Assembly (NCBI GenBank): GCA_963921825.1
Contig: OY997589.1
Span: forward strand, 82,258,523 to 82,322,522
Origin: Erodium maritimum
Lineage: Eukaryota > Streptophyta > Magnoliopsida > Geraniales > Geraniaceae
Direction: 5' to 3'
Length of the DNA stretch: 64,000 nt
Both the position numbers and the translations under genes were made by a program. Of this stretch, positions 1-11,522 are shown piece by piece (within the stretch, counting starts at the first letter, position 1; each line of letters begins with the position of its first letter). The notes below the pieces were generated by a model. It was given only the letters and a program-made list of their open reading frames with translations. It was not told the DNA's origin and did not search any database.

Positions 1-616
1 TTCTTCTTTTTCTCCTAAAACCCTTCAATTTCTCTTTCTTAGCTTGTCCATGGTAGTATTAGTATCAATTCTTATGGGGTTTCTTCAATCTGCCTCTTGA
101 TTTAGGATCGGTAGAGTCTATTTTTCGCGACGATCAAGGCCTGTGCTGATGAGGATCTTTATTCGACGAGAGGTGGTTTTGGCAGTATGCATGATTCTTG
201 AAGATTGGAGAAGACTCCCAAGAAGACGCGGGACGTAGGGAAGGAGCTACGCCCCGCTCCCATCCTGATTGGTTGTGACCATGTGCATTCCTCCACAAAT
301 TACTATGATTTATGGTCAAGTATGACAATTTTAAAATAACACCCATGATACTTATCAAAAGACCGAGCAACAATTTAGGCATTTTTACTTGTACCAGGTT
401 GATACAAAATTGGTGTCTTAGATCTATTATCTCAATTCGAGGATTCCAAACTAGTTTTGTTAAAATGTTAGCGAACAAGGCCTCCCTCAGCCTTTCCAGA
501 TGGGCCTGATTTTTACCTGTTCTTATGTTGTCGGGACAACTTTTTCCTAATGCACTTATTTGTATACTCTCTTTAGACAATTAATTGAATAAAATGTTTC
601 TTTCGCAAAAAAAACG
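1..616. other. Unrecognised repeat-like stretch ending in an A-rich tail
   Basis: I see no convincing gene. The open frames on either strand are short and match no family I know. The stretch ends with an AT-rich segment carrying an AATAAA-like signal (about 589-595) and a run of eight A at about 607-614. That looks like the 3' end of a retroposed sequence on the + strand. Its 5' limit lies outside the window or cannot be seen. Confidence 0.3.
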
Positions 617-724
617 ACAATAAATAATCAAATCATAATACAAACAATGTTAATCAAGTTTAAGGATAAATGATTATCTGTAACAAGTTTAAACAAAATG
701 TTTAGCAAATTGAACTTAAACAAT

Positions 725-1730
725 TTCTTTTTTATCGGCAAATGATTGTTTCTATTAGAATAGATGGCCTAGTTTTCGTAAAGAAAAATGAAACCAAGGG
801 AATAAACCCCTCCGAGTACAAACACGAGTATGCCAACCCTGATACCTCAAACCACATAACTAAGACCCATTAATGTGTCAAACAGGTCTCATACCCATAT
901 TTTCCAACCTTGAAGCAACAAATAGCGAAGGTGACCTCCACGAGTACACCTCAATTACAACCAAGACAAAGACGTCTACACAAGAACCCAACGAAGGGAA
1001 AAACCAGAGTAACAAAAAAGTATGTAACCTAATTTGACAACCATGAAGCCCAAGTAAAAGAAAAACTACAAGTTTAGAACCCTAATTTAACAACCATGAA
1101 GACACAATTAAAAAATCCAAAACAAATAAAAGACCAAAAAAATAATAATATGCACCGAACACCTACCAACACCGCACCACCTCCATTATGCACAAACCTA
1201 ATCTAAAAAGTACTCAAAGAAAAACCCATGTCAGTGACGCGCCTCACAAAAAAGGTGGGTGACTACCGACACATACACGACAAACACCAAAAACGACAGA
1301 AACAAGGCAAATTTCCGAACCACCACCGGAGTTGAAAACCCTTAAATCTGAACCCCATCGAGGTGTTCAAAACAAGCCAAAAGGCTGAAACGATTAGTCG
1401 TAAGCCAACACCTAACATAGACTTGTTGGGGTCCTCCCCAGCGTCGTCCCGAGGCTTGGGTGAAGGAGTTGCTGACATCCCTCAGTTTTGACCCGGGGCA
1501 CCAGCAACCTCTAAGGGGCGGGATTGTCGGATTTCCCACAAGGAGAGAGGACAGAAGAACCGAAGATTGGTGACATGGCTAAGGAGGATCCCCGAGGGGA
1601 CATCTCCATTTATTCAGGGGGGGGGGGCATCCAAGATTGTCAATCGGGCCAAGCATGATTGCGAAGACCCGTGACATGGATACCCTATACCAAGAAGACG
1701 GTCGCGAGGAGGTGGTGGGAGTACCCAAAA
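725..1730 (-). mobile_element. LINE-like 3' remnant, minus orientation
   Basis: The left edge is a T run followed by ATCGGCAAATG at about 728-743. On the minus strand this reads as a sequence ending in a GATAAAAAA tail. The same tail type recurs at 9442, 24148, 24546 and 54346. The minus-strand frames in the body are broken by many stops. It is probably a decayed LINE 3' region; the exact 5' limit and family are unknown. Confidence 0.35.
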
Positions 1731-2460
1731 TTTTCATTTAGACTCCAACACAGTTATTGTCGCCTTCTCAGGTTGGCCCCCGCATGAGATGGAAGCAGCT
1801 GCCCGGGGGGGGGGGGGGGGGGGGGGGGGAGCACAAGGATCCTCGGGAGCTAGGAGGTCTGGGACATAAGAGGATGAAGATGTAGAAGACCAAAGTAAAG
1901 GCCAAGACATGCCAAGTGTACGCCCGGACATCCCAGGCGAAGCTGAAGATGGCAATGGGTGCAATGAGTCAACTGACAGACCGGTTCCAGCTCAGGGACG
2001 AGGAGGAAACTGAGGATGACTCAGAGATGGCGCGGGCTGCACAACAACCCCGCCATGCCCCATGAGGTTGTTTGGACCACAGAGGTAGATGGCTGGTGGC
2101 TTACCCCTCTTGATCTAGGTTCGAGATTGGCAACCTTTGACTGGGAGATCAGGACTACATCAAAGGATCTAGTTTATTTTTTCTGCTTTCATTATGTTAT
2201 GCGTTTTTAGTACTATTTTGGACTTTGGTTTATTATGTTTCTTTTCAGTTATTTCAGTATTCATGATCGGGTTGATCGTAGGGATAGTAATCATTGTCTA
2301 GGATGGAAACTATGCTATTTCTACGGGTTCAAGAGCATTGGGTGTCCTACGGGAGACTCGAACTTATTCTGTTCTCAGGACTTTTTAGTCCTACTTGTTA
2401 AGATTCACGTGCACTGGTACTACAATCTATCGTTCACCCTTTGAAAAGAAAAGAGTAAAA
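1731..2460 (+). other. Repeat-derived stretch with a long G run; possible LINE 3' end
   Basis: It contains an uninterrupted G run of about 26 bases near 1804-1829 and ends near 2440-2460 with an A-rich tail (GAAAAGAAAAGAG type). The T-rich segment at about 2170-2440 resembles the 3' untranslated part of plant LINEs on the + strand. No domain is visible in the short frames. The G run may be a sequencing or assembly weak point. Confidence 0.25.
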
Positions 2461-2639
2461 ATACAAACAATTTATATATCTAATTTCTGAATGAAGTCCA
2501 GTATTATATTCAAATATCAAATGAAGATGATTATAAATGAACCAATTATGATTTTATATAAACATATCATAATATAAACGAGGCAACCCAAATATAAAGA
2601 TAATTTTTTATCATCAAATTTTGTAATCATTGCCTTTTG

Positions 2640-3530
2640 TAAAAAGGAAAAAGCTAAGGGAAACTCTCAAACTACAATTACACACAAACAAAGGTGACCT
2701 CAAAAAGGGTTCCTAGCACCGAATAGAGTATGTAACAACAACAAATGAGAACTAGAATGAAACACAGCCTCGGAACTTCCCAACAAGGGGACAAACTAAA
2801 ACCGATCTATAAATCAAATTACAAAGTGAATCACAACTAAGCCAACAAGGACTGAAACTAGAATAGATAAAAACCTAATAAAACCGATCTAAAAATCAGA
2901 TTACTAAGTGAAGCACAACTAAGCCAACCAGGGATGAAACTAGAACAGATAAAAACCTAGCAGGTCTAAAACACCCAGAACAAACACTAAAAAACCCAAA
3001 AAAAAGTCTATAGTGTCCAAACTCCAGAGCCATCAAATAGGCGAGCGCACAATCGGTTAACAATCTCAGTCTATCCAGACCTGCTTCTCACTCGATCCCC
3101 CGTAATCAAAAGTTAAGTCTTTTCCAGCCAACCTTGGAAGGAGACCCCCATAAAGAGCAGAGGACCGGTATAAAGACGATACTGCATTGAAGGAGAGTAC
3201 TGAAACAAGGGGGAAAGAAACCCAGAAAGAACATAACTCACCGACCCAATCCCCTACAATCGACGAGTAATTTCGGCCGAAGCTAAGAAAAAACACAAAG
3301 TCGAAAAGAAGAAGAAGGAGAAGAGGAATTTACATGTCATAAAAGCGAAGCCCGGAAGGAGAGAAACCAAAATGTCCTTCTCGACCCAAACAAAAGAACC
3401 CAACTCCTCGTCACAGATCTGTGGATGCCAGATTTCGTCGAATGCCAGCACCAAAACGACGACCACGAAAGAAGAGACGTAGCTTCTGTGGAAGCTAGAG
3501 CAAAGAATCAAGCAAGGGTCACGAGGCCGG
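2640..3530 (-). mobile_element. Possible LINE-type remnant, minus orientation
   Basis: This stretch is A-rich on the + strand (T-rich on the minus) with several imperfect internal repeats. A phrase containing AAACCGATCTA, then AACTAAGCCAAC, occurs at about 2799-2850 and again at about 2882-2925. Minus-strand frames of 76-85 codons show no recognisable domain. The base composition and its tail-like left edge resemble the other LINE 3' fragments, but the call is weak. Confidence 0.25.
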
Positions 3531-3539
3531 AGAAAAAAG

Positions 3540-5300
3540 TTATCAAAACAGGTTTAAAATTTTTTCAGCAATGTTACCTTACACATCTTAAAAGTACAAA
3601 TTGTTCACAACCTTATAAACCAAGAAGAAATACAAACAATCCAATATCAAATTAGACTATGATATTCTATTGGAATATCAATTAATCAATTCATGAACAT
3701 TCCAACAGTGAACTTATACATGGCAGACCCATCTTCTCCCCTCGCTTAGGTGGGGATTGATCCGACTTTTACAAATCCTTTTAGAGTCGTCCGACTTGTT
3801 AAAATCGGGTCAGCGTTCAAAACATCTCCACCTAGACCCCGATTAATCCTCACCTAAGCTCGATTTTTAAAACACTAAGAAATACCCTAAATAAGCAATC
3901 GAAGACCACACAGGTCGTCGGCCTCACCCTGGGAACCCCTCCTAGGCCACTTCGGTCTGGAGCGAGGTGGGCCCTCTTTCCCACGACCAACCATCAATCG
4001 GCCTTATTAGGGGGAAAGTCCTTAGCTCAACCCATTAAGACTGCGACAACGGCCACTTTGAAGCCTAAGGAAAACACATCCCTCCAGAAAGTGAGAGGTA
4101 GGTTTTTAAAGCCAAGAGTTATGAAACGTTGGGAATCAAGATATCCAACTATGCTCTCCACCACCATACCTACCGACTGAGGCACTCACCCAGCTCCTGA
4201 TATCCCAAGATAGGGACTGAAACGTAACCAGGACGAATCGAGATCTTGTAGGGGCTACGACTAATAGTCAGATAAAAACAGAGTCCTTATGTCCAGAATA
4301 TTCTCCACTAGGAAACACTAGGTCAGGAAAGAGCCAACAGGGGAAGATTCAGAAGGTGAAGGAGAAGCGACCATGAGTTGAAAAAAACCCACGCTCCAAT
4401 GAGAAGAGGATGGAATCAGAGCCTTTACACTAAGTCCCGAAGACTCACTAGGTGGCACGACGTAACAGGTGAAGGGCGGGGGATTGGTAACTAGGTTGTT
4501 ACTTCCCAACTGCCTCATCCATGATGGTGTCGACACCACTAGGTATCTATTCATCTCATGTCAAGTCGGACGTTTTCAACACACTCCTCGTACACAGAGC
4601 TCTCATATCTATCTGAGAGTGGACACTAGAGGTTGACAACCAGGACGAGAGCCAATCTACATGTGCCATACCAGCTCATCAAGAACGGGCAAACCAAGCC
4701 TCCTACTTGGTTTTTCGTTGAATACTCATAGAGTGGTCGTCACTCACCTGATATTGTTCATCAAGCGGAAACTTGTTTTTCTATTGACACTTGGCTCGAC
4801 AAGGGTTTCCATTTCAGTTCATTATGTTCCCTGTTATGTTTTTTTTTTTTTGGATTTTCCACACAGTCTTTGTTTCATATTTCTTGTAGCATCTGAACAA
4901 CTTCACTTTTATTAATACTAAATTTTACTTTAAAAAATTAATCGATAATAAAATTTTATCGAATGATTAATTATAAGATTTAAGGAGGATAAGGAGGGAA
5001 ATACAGTTGGGATTAGGTACAAGGGAGTGACCGAACCATCCAGCTCGAATCCAGCACACTAGACATGGGAAGAAACATGAGCAACACTACACCACAACAT
5101 CACGAAACAAAACATTATATACATGAACATGATTATAACAAAACATTAAAATAATATTTTGATATTATCACTCCTATTATTGGGTAAGAAAATCATCCCC
5201 ATAACGGGCCCTTCTCCGATTTGGTCTCTGCAACATAACGAAATAGAAAAACAGAGACAGTAGTTTTGATTGGTTGAGAGTTTTGTCTGACTTGTGTGGT
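3540..5300. other. Intergenic; dispersed-repeat fragments, no gene recognised
   Basis: The part at about 3740-3880 is a fragment of a dispersed repeat rich in GATTAATC and TTTTAAAA words; related copies lie at 34765-35040 and 50880-51030. A long T run sits at about 4838-4850. The rest shows only short frames without domains. From about 5180 on it is probably the distal promoter of the hydrolase gene. Confidence 0.3.
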
Positions 5301-5360
5301 AAGGAATTACAAATTCGCGGGACAAACTTTCTCGGGAAAATCATAATCCAAAAGAAAATC

Positions 5361-5367
5361 TATAAAT
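5361..5367 (+). promoter_or_regulatory. Candidate TATA box of the lipase-like gene
   Basis: TATAAAT lies in the context ATCTATAAATGG, about 200 bases upstream of the chosen start codon. That spacing would give a 5' leader of roughly 170 bases. Inferred from position and consensus only. Confidence 0.45.
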
Positions 5368-5567
5368 GGAGCTGCTTTTTCCTGGAGGCAGTTCCTATTT
5401 TTTTCATCGCCCGCTCTTGATTTTGATTAAAAAACACAATATTTTTTCTGGGTTTTGATTCATTTCATGGGTTGAAGCAAAAAGTTTTGATCTTTCCCTC
5501 ATTTTCTGAGTCGATTTCGATTCTGAAGAAAGCTCTGTTCTGGGTTTTTTTTCTGGGTGTTTCGTAG

Positions 5568-8500
5568 ATGTTGATCCGGTGGTGGATCTCGGCGCTGCAA
5601 CTGGCGGAGCTGTTCGTGAGCGCCTTGGTTCACATGCTATACGGGTTTTACATCTTCAGCTCCGCCGTCGCCGGCGACTTATCTCTGGTCATCAACGATT
5701 TGTTCACCAAACACAACGCCAACATTGTGGTTAAGGAGCCAGAACAACAATCGAGGACCAACGTTGACCATCTTCCTCCGATCGTGCTGGTCCACGGCAT
5801 CTTCGGATTCGGCAAAGGGGTGAGGAAAAAATCGAAAATGCTTCTCTTTTTGTTGAGCTTGAGGTTTTGATTTTGGGGGTTTTTCGGGTTGCAGAAGCTC
5901 GGAGGCTTGTCGTACTTCGCCGGAGCAGAGAAGAAGGACGAGAGGGTCTTGGTGCCGGATTTAGGGTCTCTGACAAGCTTATACGATAGGTTTGGGACTT
6001 GCTTTCTGGGTTTTGTTTTGTTGATTTTGTTTTTTTGTTGATTCGGGTTTCGGGTTTCGGGTTCAGGGCTCGGGAATTGTTCTATTACTTGAAGGGTGGG
6101 CAAGTTGATTACGGGGAAGAGCATAGCAAGGCTTGTGGGCATTCCCAGTTCGGTCGGGTTTACGAGCAAGGTTGGTTCCTCAGACATCATGGTTCTTTCC
6201 AATTTCATGTTTGGGGTTTGTGTTTTGTTTCTTAAAAATGTGAACTTTACATGATGAGTAAGGAAGCTTAGTCCTTTGCTACTGGGTGTGCTTGCAATTT
6301 CATGTTTTGGGTTATGTTATGTTTTTTTGTTAAATGTGAACTTTGCATTTTGGTTGAGTGACTATAGTCGTTGAGCTTTCGTCCAGTGTTGAACTAATCG
6401 TATAGGTTATAGTGTCACCCCTATTCGCCCACATACCACTGATTCACCAAGGAAAATCGGTCTAGAAACAGGATTCGTCCACCCCTATTCGCCCTCATTG
6501 AAGATGATCTAAGCAATGAGGCCCAGTCTTAGTTCTTGGGTGTGTTTGCAATTTCATGTTTTGTTTCTAAAAAAATGTGAACTTTACTTGATGTGCAAGG
6601 AAGCTTAATCTTTAGTTCTTGTATGTGTTTGCAATTCCATGTTTTGTTTCTTAAAAATGTGAACTTTACATAATGAGTAAGGAAGCTTGCTGCTTTACTC
6701 TTGGGTTTTGCAGTTTCATGTTTGTTTCTTAAAAATGTGAACTTTACATGATGAGTAAGGAAGCTTAGTCTTTGAATGTTTGGTGTGTTTGCATTTTCAT
6801 GTTTTGGGTTGTGTTCTGTTTCTCAAAAAAATTAAGGGATTAGAAACAACTTTGCCTAATTTTTTTTTTATAAATCGTAGAGCTTGTAGTTACTTTCAAT
6901 TTGACAGTTGTCGATGGAACACTTTGAATTATACGTATGTGATGCATGTAAGTTTCTATTTGATTATTTTTATTATATTTAACAATGATCGATGTCTGAA
7001 TTATATTTCTGGTTTTGTCTTTGCTTTACACGATGAACAAAAAAGCTTAGTATTTTGTTGTTGGGTGTGTTTGGTTTGTAGGACACTACCCAGAATGGGA
7101 CGAGGATCATCCAATACACATCGTTGGGCACTCCGCCGGAGCTCAGGTGGTTCGAGTCCTACAGCAGATGTTGGCTGATAAGGTTTGTTTCATTTCCATG
7201 GATCGAAATTTGAATCAATTACTACTTCAATTCGAGTACTTTTTCGTTAATGAATCGATGGCCATGATGGTTTCAGGCATTTCCGGGTTATGAGGACACT
7301 TCTGAGAATTGGGTATTGAGCATAACATCCTTATCAGGTGCCTTAAATGGGACTACAAGGACATACTTAGATGGAATGCAGTAAGTTACATGTCCTAACA
7401 TTTGTCATTTTTGTTTGTTATTTATGAACAAAATTGTGCTACATGAGAATCGTTATGATAAGACTTTTTACTGTTTACCAACAAAATTGCTAATAAATTT
7501 TCGTTGCTCAACTAGACTATATTCGAAAGAACCTAAACGTGACATAACGATATCATTTCTACTTAGGCCAGAAGATGGAAGAAGCTTGAAACCCATATGT
7601 CTACTTCAACTATGTCGCCTAGGGGTGATAATCTACGACTGGCTTGACATTGCCTGGCTCAAGCACTACTATAACTTCGGGTTTGATCACTTCAACCTGT
7701 CGTGGAAGCAAACGGGCTTGGCGGGCCTTGTCGATTGTTTGTTGGGCAATGCAGGCCCATTTGCTTCGGGAGACTGGATCCTCCCTGATTTAACGATCCA
7801 AGGTTCGATTCGCCTGAACTGTCATTTACGTACATTTCCCAACACGTATTACTTCAGTTACGCCACCAGGCGTACTAGGAAGATTTTGGGCATCACAGTT
7901 CCTTCCAGCATTCTTGGGATCCACCCGTTGCTATTCGTTAGAGTCTTGCAGATGAGTCAGTGGCGCCATCCCCCTGACGTGTCTCCCCCTTATAAAGGCT
8001 ACAGGTGAGTTTCTATGTCATGAAACAATACTACATTACATAGATCATACATGTCGGTTTAGGGGGAAATTACGTTTTGTTACAATATGTTATACATAAT
8101 TTGCAATTTATTATCTTAAACTTTGAAAAATATATCAATTTAATATCCTCAACTTTTAAATACGTCGGTTCTTAACCTTAAACTTTTAAGTGTGCTAGTT
8201 TACCACCCTATACTTTGAACTTATTGCATTATCTCTTAAGTTGTATAAAAGTCAAGAATTGTAAATTCCCTCCTTATTCTTATCAACAACATGGTAGATT
8301 TAGGGATGAAACCAACTACTTGTTAAGAGATATCTAAGGGGTTTAGCTATTGTGGCAGGGACGAGGAATGGCACGACAATGACGGAGCTCTCAACACCAT
8401 ATCCATGACTCATCCTAGCTTACCAACCGAGCACCCGAGCCACTTTGTTGTCGATGATCGCGAGTGCCAACCTATGCAACCTGGCATCTGGTAAGTCATG

Positions 8501-8727
8501 TTTCGAATATTTGTCACATATTACAAGGTTGTACAAGAATGTACTTACGAAGTTTGATCGTGCGTAGGTATTACAAGTTTGTGGAAGGCGATCACATCTT
8601 GTTCGTTGTGAATAGGGAGAGAGCGGGAGTGCAGTTTGATCTTATATACGATAGCATCTTCGAGCATTGTAGAAAGCATGTGTTTAAGAGGACACCACCT
8701 ACAATGCCAAACCAAATCTCACATTAG
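5568..8727 (+). CDS. Alpha/beta-hydrolase, lipase-like (bacterial family I.5-type fold), 8 exons
   Basis: Exons read 5568-5819, 5895-5989, 6067-6170, 7082-7182, 7277-7380, 7567-8004, 8359-8490 and 8568-8727. All have GT-AG borders and matching phases and give 461 aa. The N-terminus is hydrophobic (residues 1-45) and may be a membrane anchor or targeting segment. An HG oxyanion motif lies in VLVHGIFGFG (H76-G77). The nucleophile elbow is GHSAG (S168). NDG (D373) in an NDGALNTISM stretch and DH (H418) match the Asp and His positions of Geobacillus/Bacillus thermoalkalophilic lipases. The nearby CGHSQFG matches their zinc-site region. The catalytic set therefore looks complete, suggesting hydrolysis of lipid esters. 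Substrate and location are not known. Plant relatives are similarly about 460-480 aa. Intron 3 carries tandem repeats and intron 6 a transposon fragment. Confidence 0.9.
6200..6810 (+). repeat. Tandem repeat in intron 3 of the lipase-like gene
   Basis: About five diverged copies of an 80-110 bp unit share the phrases AATTTCATGTTTTG, AAAATGTGAACTTTAC and GTAAGGAAGCTTAGTC. Copies start near 6200, 6290, 6545, 6630, 6710 and 6790, some partial. A block at about 6370-6535 interrupts them and itself contains CACCCCTATTCGCCC twice. Splice sites are not touched. Confidence 0.7.
8062..8275 (+). mobile_element. MITE arm (solo terminal repeat) in intron 6 of the lipase-like gene
   Basis: The sequence starts GGGGGAAATTACGTTTTG and continues with repeated TTTATTATC..AACTTTGAA phrases. 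It matches, with divergence, both arms of the larger inverted-repeat element at 19500-19934 in the F-box gene. Only one arm is present here, so it is a fragment. Confidence 0.5.
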
Positions 8728-9086
8728 TTTGTAGAATAACCTAAGTTCGAATGTAAAGAAAGGGGAAAATGATAGAGAAAGAACGAGAAAATGAGGGAAA
8801 CAAAAGGAAAATCAGCTTGTTTCATCATTTCTTCTCTTTTTTTCGTAGTAAAAGTTGATGTTGACCACCATTTTGGGACATTGTTACATAAGAAAATTCC
8901 AAACTAAATATTACAAAATACACAAAGAAACACATAGGAAACAACAAAATGTATGGTAAGAACTAATTAAATTGTTTTGCAACCATTTTCAAAACCACCT
9001 TCCTAAGAGTTTTACAAACGAACTTAGGTTTTTCCGCAGCAAGCTCGTTTCCCAAAATGACATCAACTATGAGGCCACTTCTCCAC
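8728..9086. other. 3' flank of the lipase-like gene
   Basis: AT-rich sequence following the stop codon. It probably includes the 3' untranslated region and polyadenylation site of the hydrolase gene. I see no further gene or clear repeat. Confidence 0.4.
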
Positions 9087-9314
9087 CTATCGTATCTTCC
9101 TCTTGTTCAGTCTTTGGAATCGGAGTTCGTGTTGGAGAATCTGCTGACAATCATGGATTTCCCTCATCCGAACTGCTTTCAAATGTTTCAAACTACCGTC
9201 ATGCGGTATAATTTTTGAGAGGTTGTTGTACGATGCACTGAAAAACGACATATATGATAGGTGCTTTAATTCCGGAGGAGTCTTTCCTAATAACTTATTA
9301 TAAGAAAAATACAA
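9087..9314 (-). pseudogene. Leucine-rich-repeat receptor (RLK/RLP) fragment
   Basis: The minus-strand frame reads YNKLLGKTPPELKHLSYMSF, then SASYNNLSKIIPHDGS. This is the last LRR and the cap of plant LRR receptor-like proteins (consensus NxLSGxIPxxLxxLxxLxxLxxSxNNLSGxIP). Key glycines are replaced (LLGKT for LSGEI, LSKII for LSGII). There is no transmembrane segment or kinase, and nothing recognisable upstream. It is a short dead fragment, possibly carried here by a transposon. Confidence 0.6.
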
Positions 9315-9441
9315 TGATTGAGTTAAGGAAAATTCCCAATCAAGAAAGAATGTTACTAGAGAGATTGTTATGCCTATGGTTAGGCAAATGAAGACCCTCT
9401 AGCTCTACTACAGTCGATGCTAGAACCTCTCCTTCGAAATG

Positions 9442-10975
9442 ATTTTTTTTTTTATCAGTAATGTAAATTTAAATTAATACCTCTTTTGAGATAAAAGATG
9501 ATTATAAGATGAAGATGATCTAACTATATACTTGAAAGACGAGCGTTGGTACAATAACTCAACCTCTAAACTATCCCAACAAGGAGAACCACCTGAAAAG
9601 ATATTATTTGTCCTTCAAACAATATGAATTATTACTATTTTGAAATTAATAGTGTGGGTTGCCTTGCTGGGTGGGGTGTCCCGTAGGACGGGAGGTGCTC
9701 CCCCACCCCCCCACCCCCACCCCCCCCCCAAAAAAAACCCTCCCCACACGGGGCGGGGATGTCGGGTCCCCGTCGGGGGCGGGACGTTTTACCATCCTAC
9801 GCGGGATGCTCCTTAGCCAAATCAAAAATCTTCGCGGCGGACTCCCCAACCCTGGGAGGGGGAAACACCAGAAGCCTGGGGAAGGAGCATGAGTCCTTTG
9901 TTCCCTCTTACTGCCCTCATGTGCCTCCAAACTGAGAGAGGTCAAGAGCTCCTCTACCGGTAGCACCTTTTACTCCCGTGGTGCCCCCAATCCAAATGGA
10001 GAAGTTGTTTCACTTCCATTCCCATCGGGACTCGGAGAGAGTCATCGAGTCGGACCTCTTCCCGTCCTACTCTCGAAAGACGATAAACGTTCATATTGGC
10101 GGCCAATGGTCGTGTACTCCAAATGATTGGGGAAACGAATGTGGATCTTCCAACGTAACGGCCTATCGATGTCTAGACTGACCAAGAACTAGAGATAGTC
10201 ATCCCATCGATGGTGAGGAGAAAGTGGTGTCGAGAGCACCTCGGTACCCAAAGTATTGGCCAAGAGGGATCGAATAGGAGCCGTACGAGTATCCTTTGGG
10301 ACTTAGTACTCCTGAACCACAATCTCCATGAACTGAAAATGGATGACCCTCGGTTATATGCAAGGAAGGAGGAGTACTAATGTCAGTGGGTAGCAGCTGA
10401 AACCTAATGGCCTTAGATGGCGGATGCTCTCCATGACAACATTGCTCGGAAAGTAGAACGTCACGACCTCCTTGGAGAGGCACTCGACCTCCAAGCCCTG
10501 AACCTTCTAGCGCGGTATCATGACCCCACAGCGGGTTCGCTGGTTGCATGATATATCAGCCATAATCCGGCCAGCCAGTACGTGGAGATAACGCCCCGAC
10601 GACGAAGCAAGGAAGGCTTCTACCGGGACGAGCACCACCTCATCCTCGTTGTCTTCACCATCCTCCAAGGAGAAGGCTTCGAGATGGTCCTGGATATCTT
10701 CCAGTTCAGTCTCGTCCAGGAGGGCGGTCCTGGTCGGATTACCTCTCGAGGCAAGGGCAAGCGCCCAAGTAAATGGGGATCATACCTCTCACATGCTGGG
10801 ATGTTGCAAGCTGTTGTCGCGATAGAGCCCGGTTTGTATAGCGCCCTCGAGGGGTCCTATAAAGGGACCGCGACAAAAGTTCGGGCATGGTGTTGGCTGG
10901 CCCCGTGGGAGTGATTATACTCGTCCGTGGCGATGAAATACATTCCCTCCAAATCATCATTTTTTTTGTATACAA
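9442..10975 (-). mobile_element. Decayed LINE, 3' tail plus ORF1-like (DUF4283-type) region
   Basis: A T run followed by ATCAGTAATG at about 9442-9462 is the minus-strand A-tail type seen in other LINE tails here. The GC-rich block 9650-10975 gives broken minus-strand frames. One stretch, near 10430-10600, reads like the N-terminal RNA-binding region of plant LINE ORF1 (...GRIMADISCNQRTRCGVMI... then ..GLEVECLSKEVVTFYF..), with stops between segments. C runs near 9704-9732 are simple sequence. The LRR fragment lies just upstream. The assignment is tentative. Confidence 0.4.
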
Positions 10976-11522
10976 TATTTTTTTATATGAATCAACAACA
11001 ATTCCATCTCTCTACAACTGTTCTTCCGCTGCCGACTAACCTTCCTCTACAAAATAGGATTCATTGAAAATGAAGATTGTTCTTGATTTAAATTGATATT
11101 CTCTCTTACGTAACTGACATAAATATTTGGACAACTCTATCAGTAAGGATGCTTTAAGCCTGGATCCACTAAAAATACTCAACATGATCGTATACAATAA
11201 AGTTGGATAAAAACTAACACATGGACACTTATCTATCCAAAATTCAAATTTATTTACCAATTCATTTGATACAAAGACAGTTTGAAGATGGTATATATCC
11301 TCTCACAAAGCTAAAGTACAAAGAAAAGTAAAGCACAAATAAATAAGAAAAGTTGGACAAACATAAACTCTTTTGCAAGCCTGTATGGAAAACAATTACA
11401 ATGCGCAGATAAAACAAAAACAAAAGAACTATAACTTAAAGGCGCTTTCACGAGAAATCACTGGTCCCGATTGCCTGCCAAAACTTGTACATTAACCCGG
11501 TTGAACGGGTGGAAGTGGATTT
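10976..11522. other. Intergenic / 3' flank of the AP-1 mu gene
   Basis: AT-rich, no gene seen. The part next to 11522 is presumably the 3' untranslated region of the minus-strand AP-1 mu gene. Confidence 0.4.

Noticed and set aside
1800..1830. G-quadruplex regulatory element from the G run
   Set aside because: A single uninterrupted G run in repeat debris with no gene nearby; it may be a sequencing artefact.
5648..6208. 186-codon minus-strand frame across lipase exons 1-3
   Set aside because: It overlaps well-supported exons with catalytic motifs on the plus strand and reads through introns.
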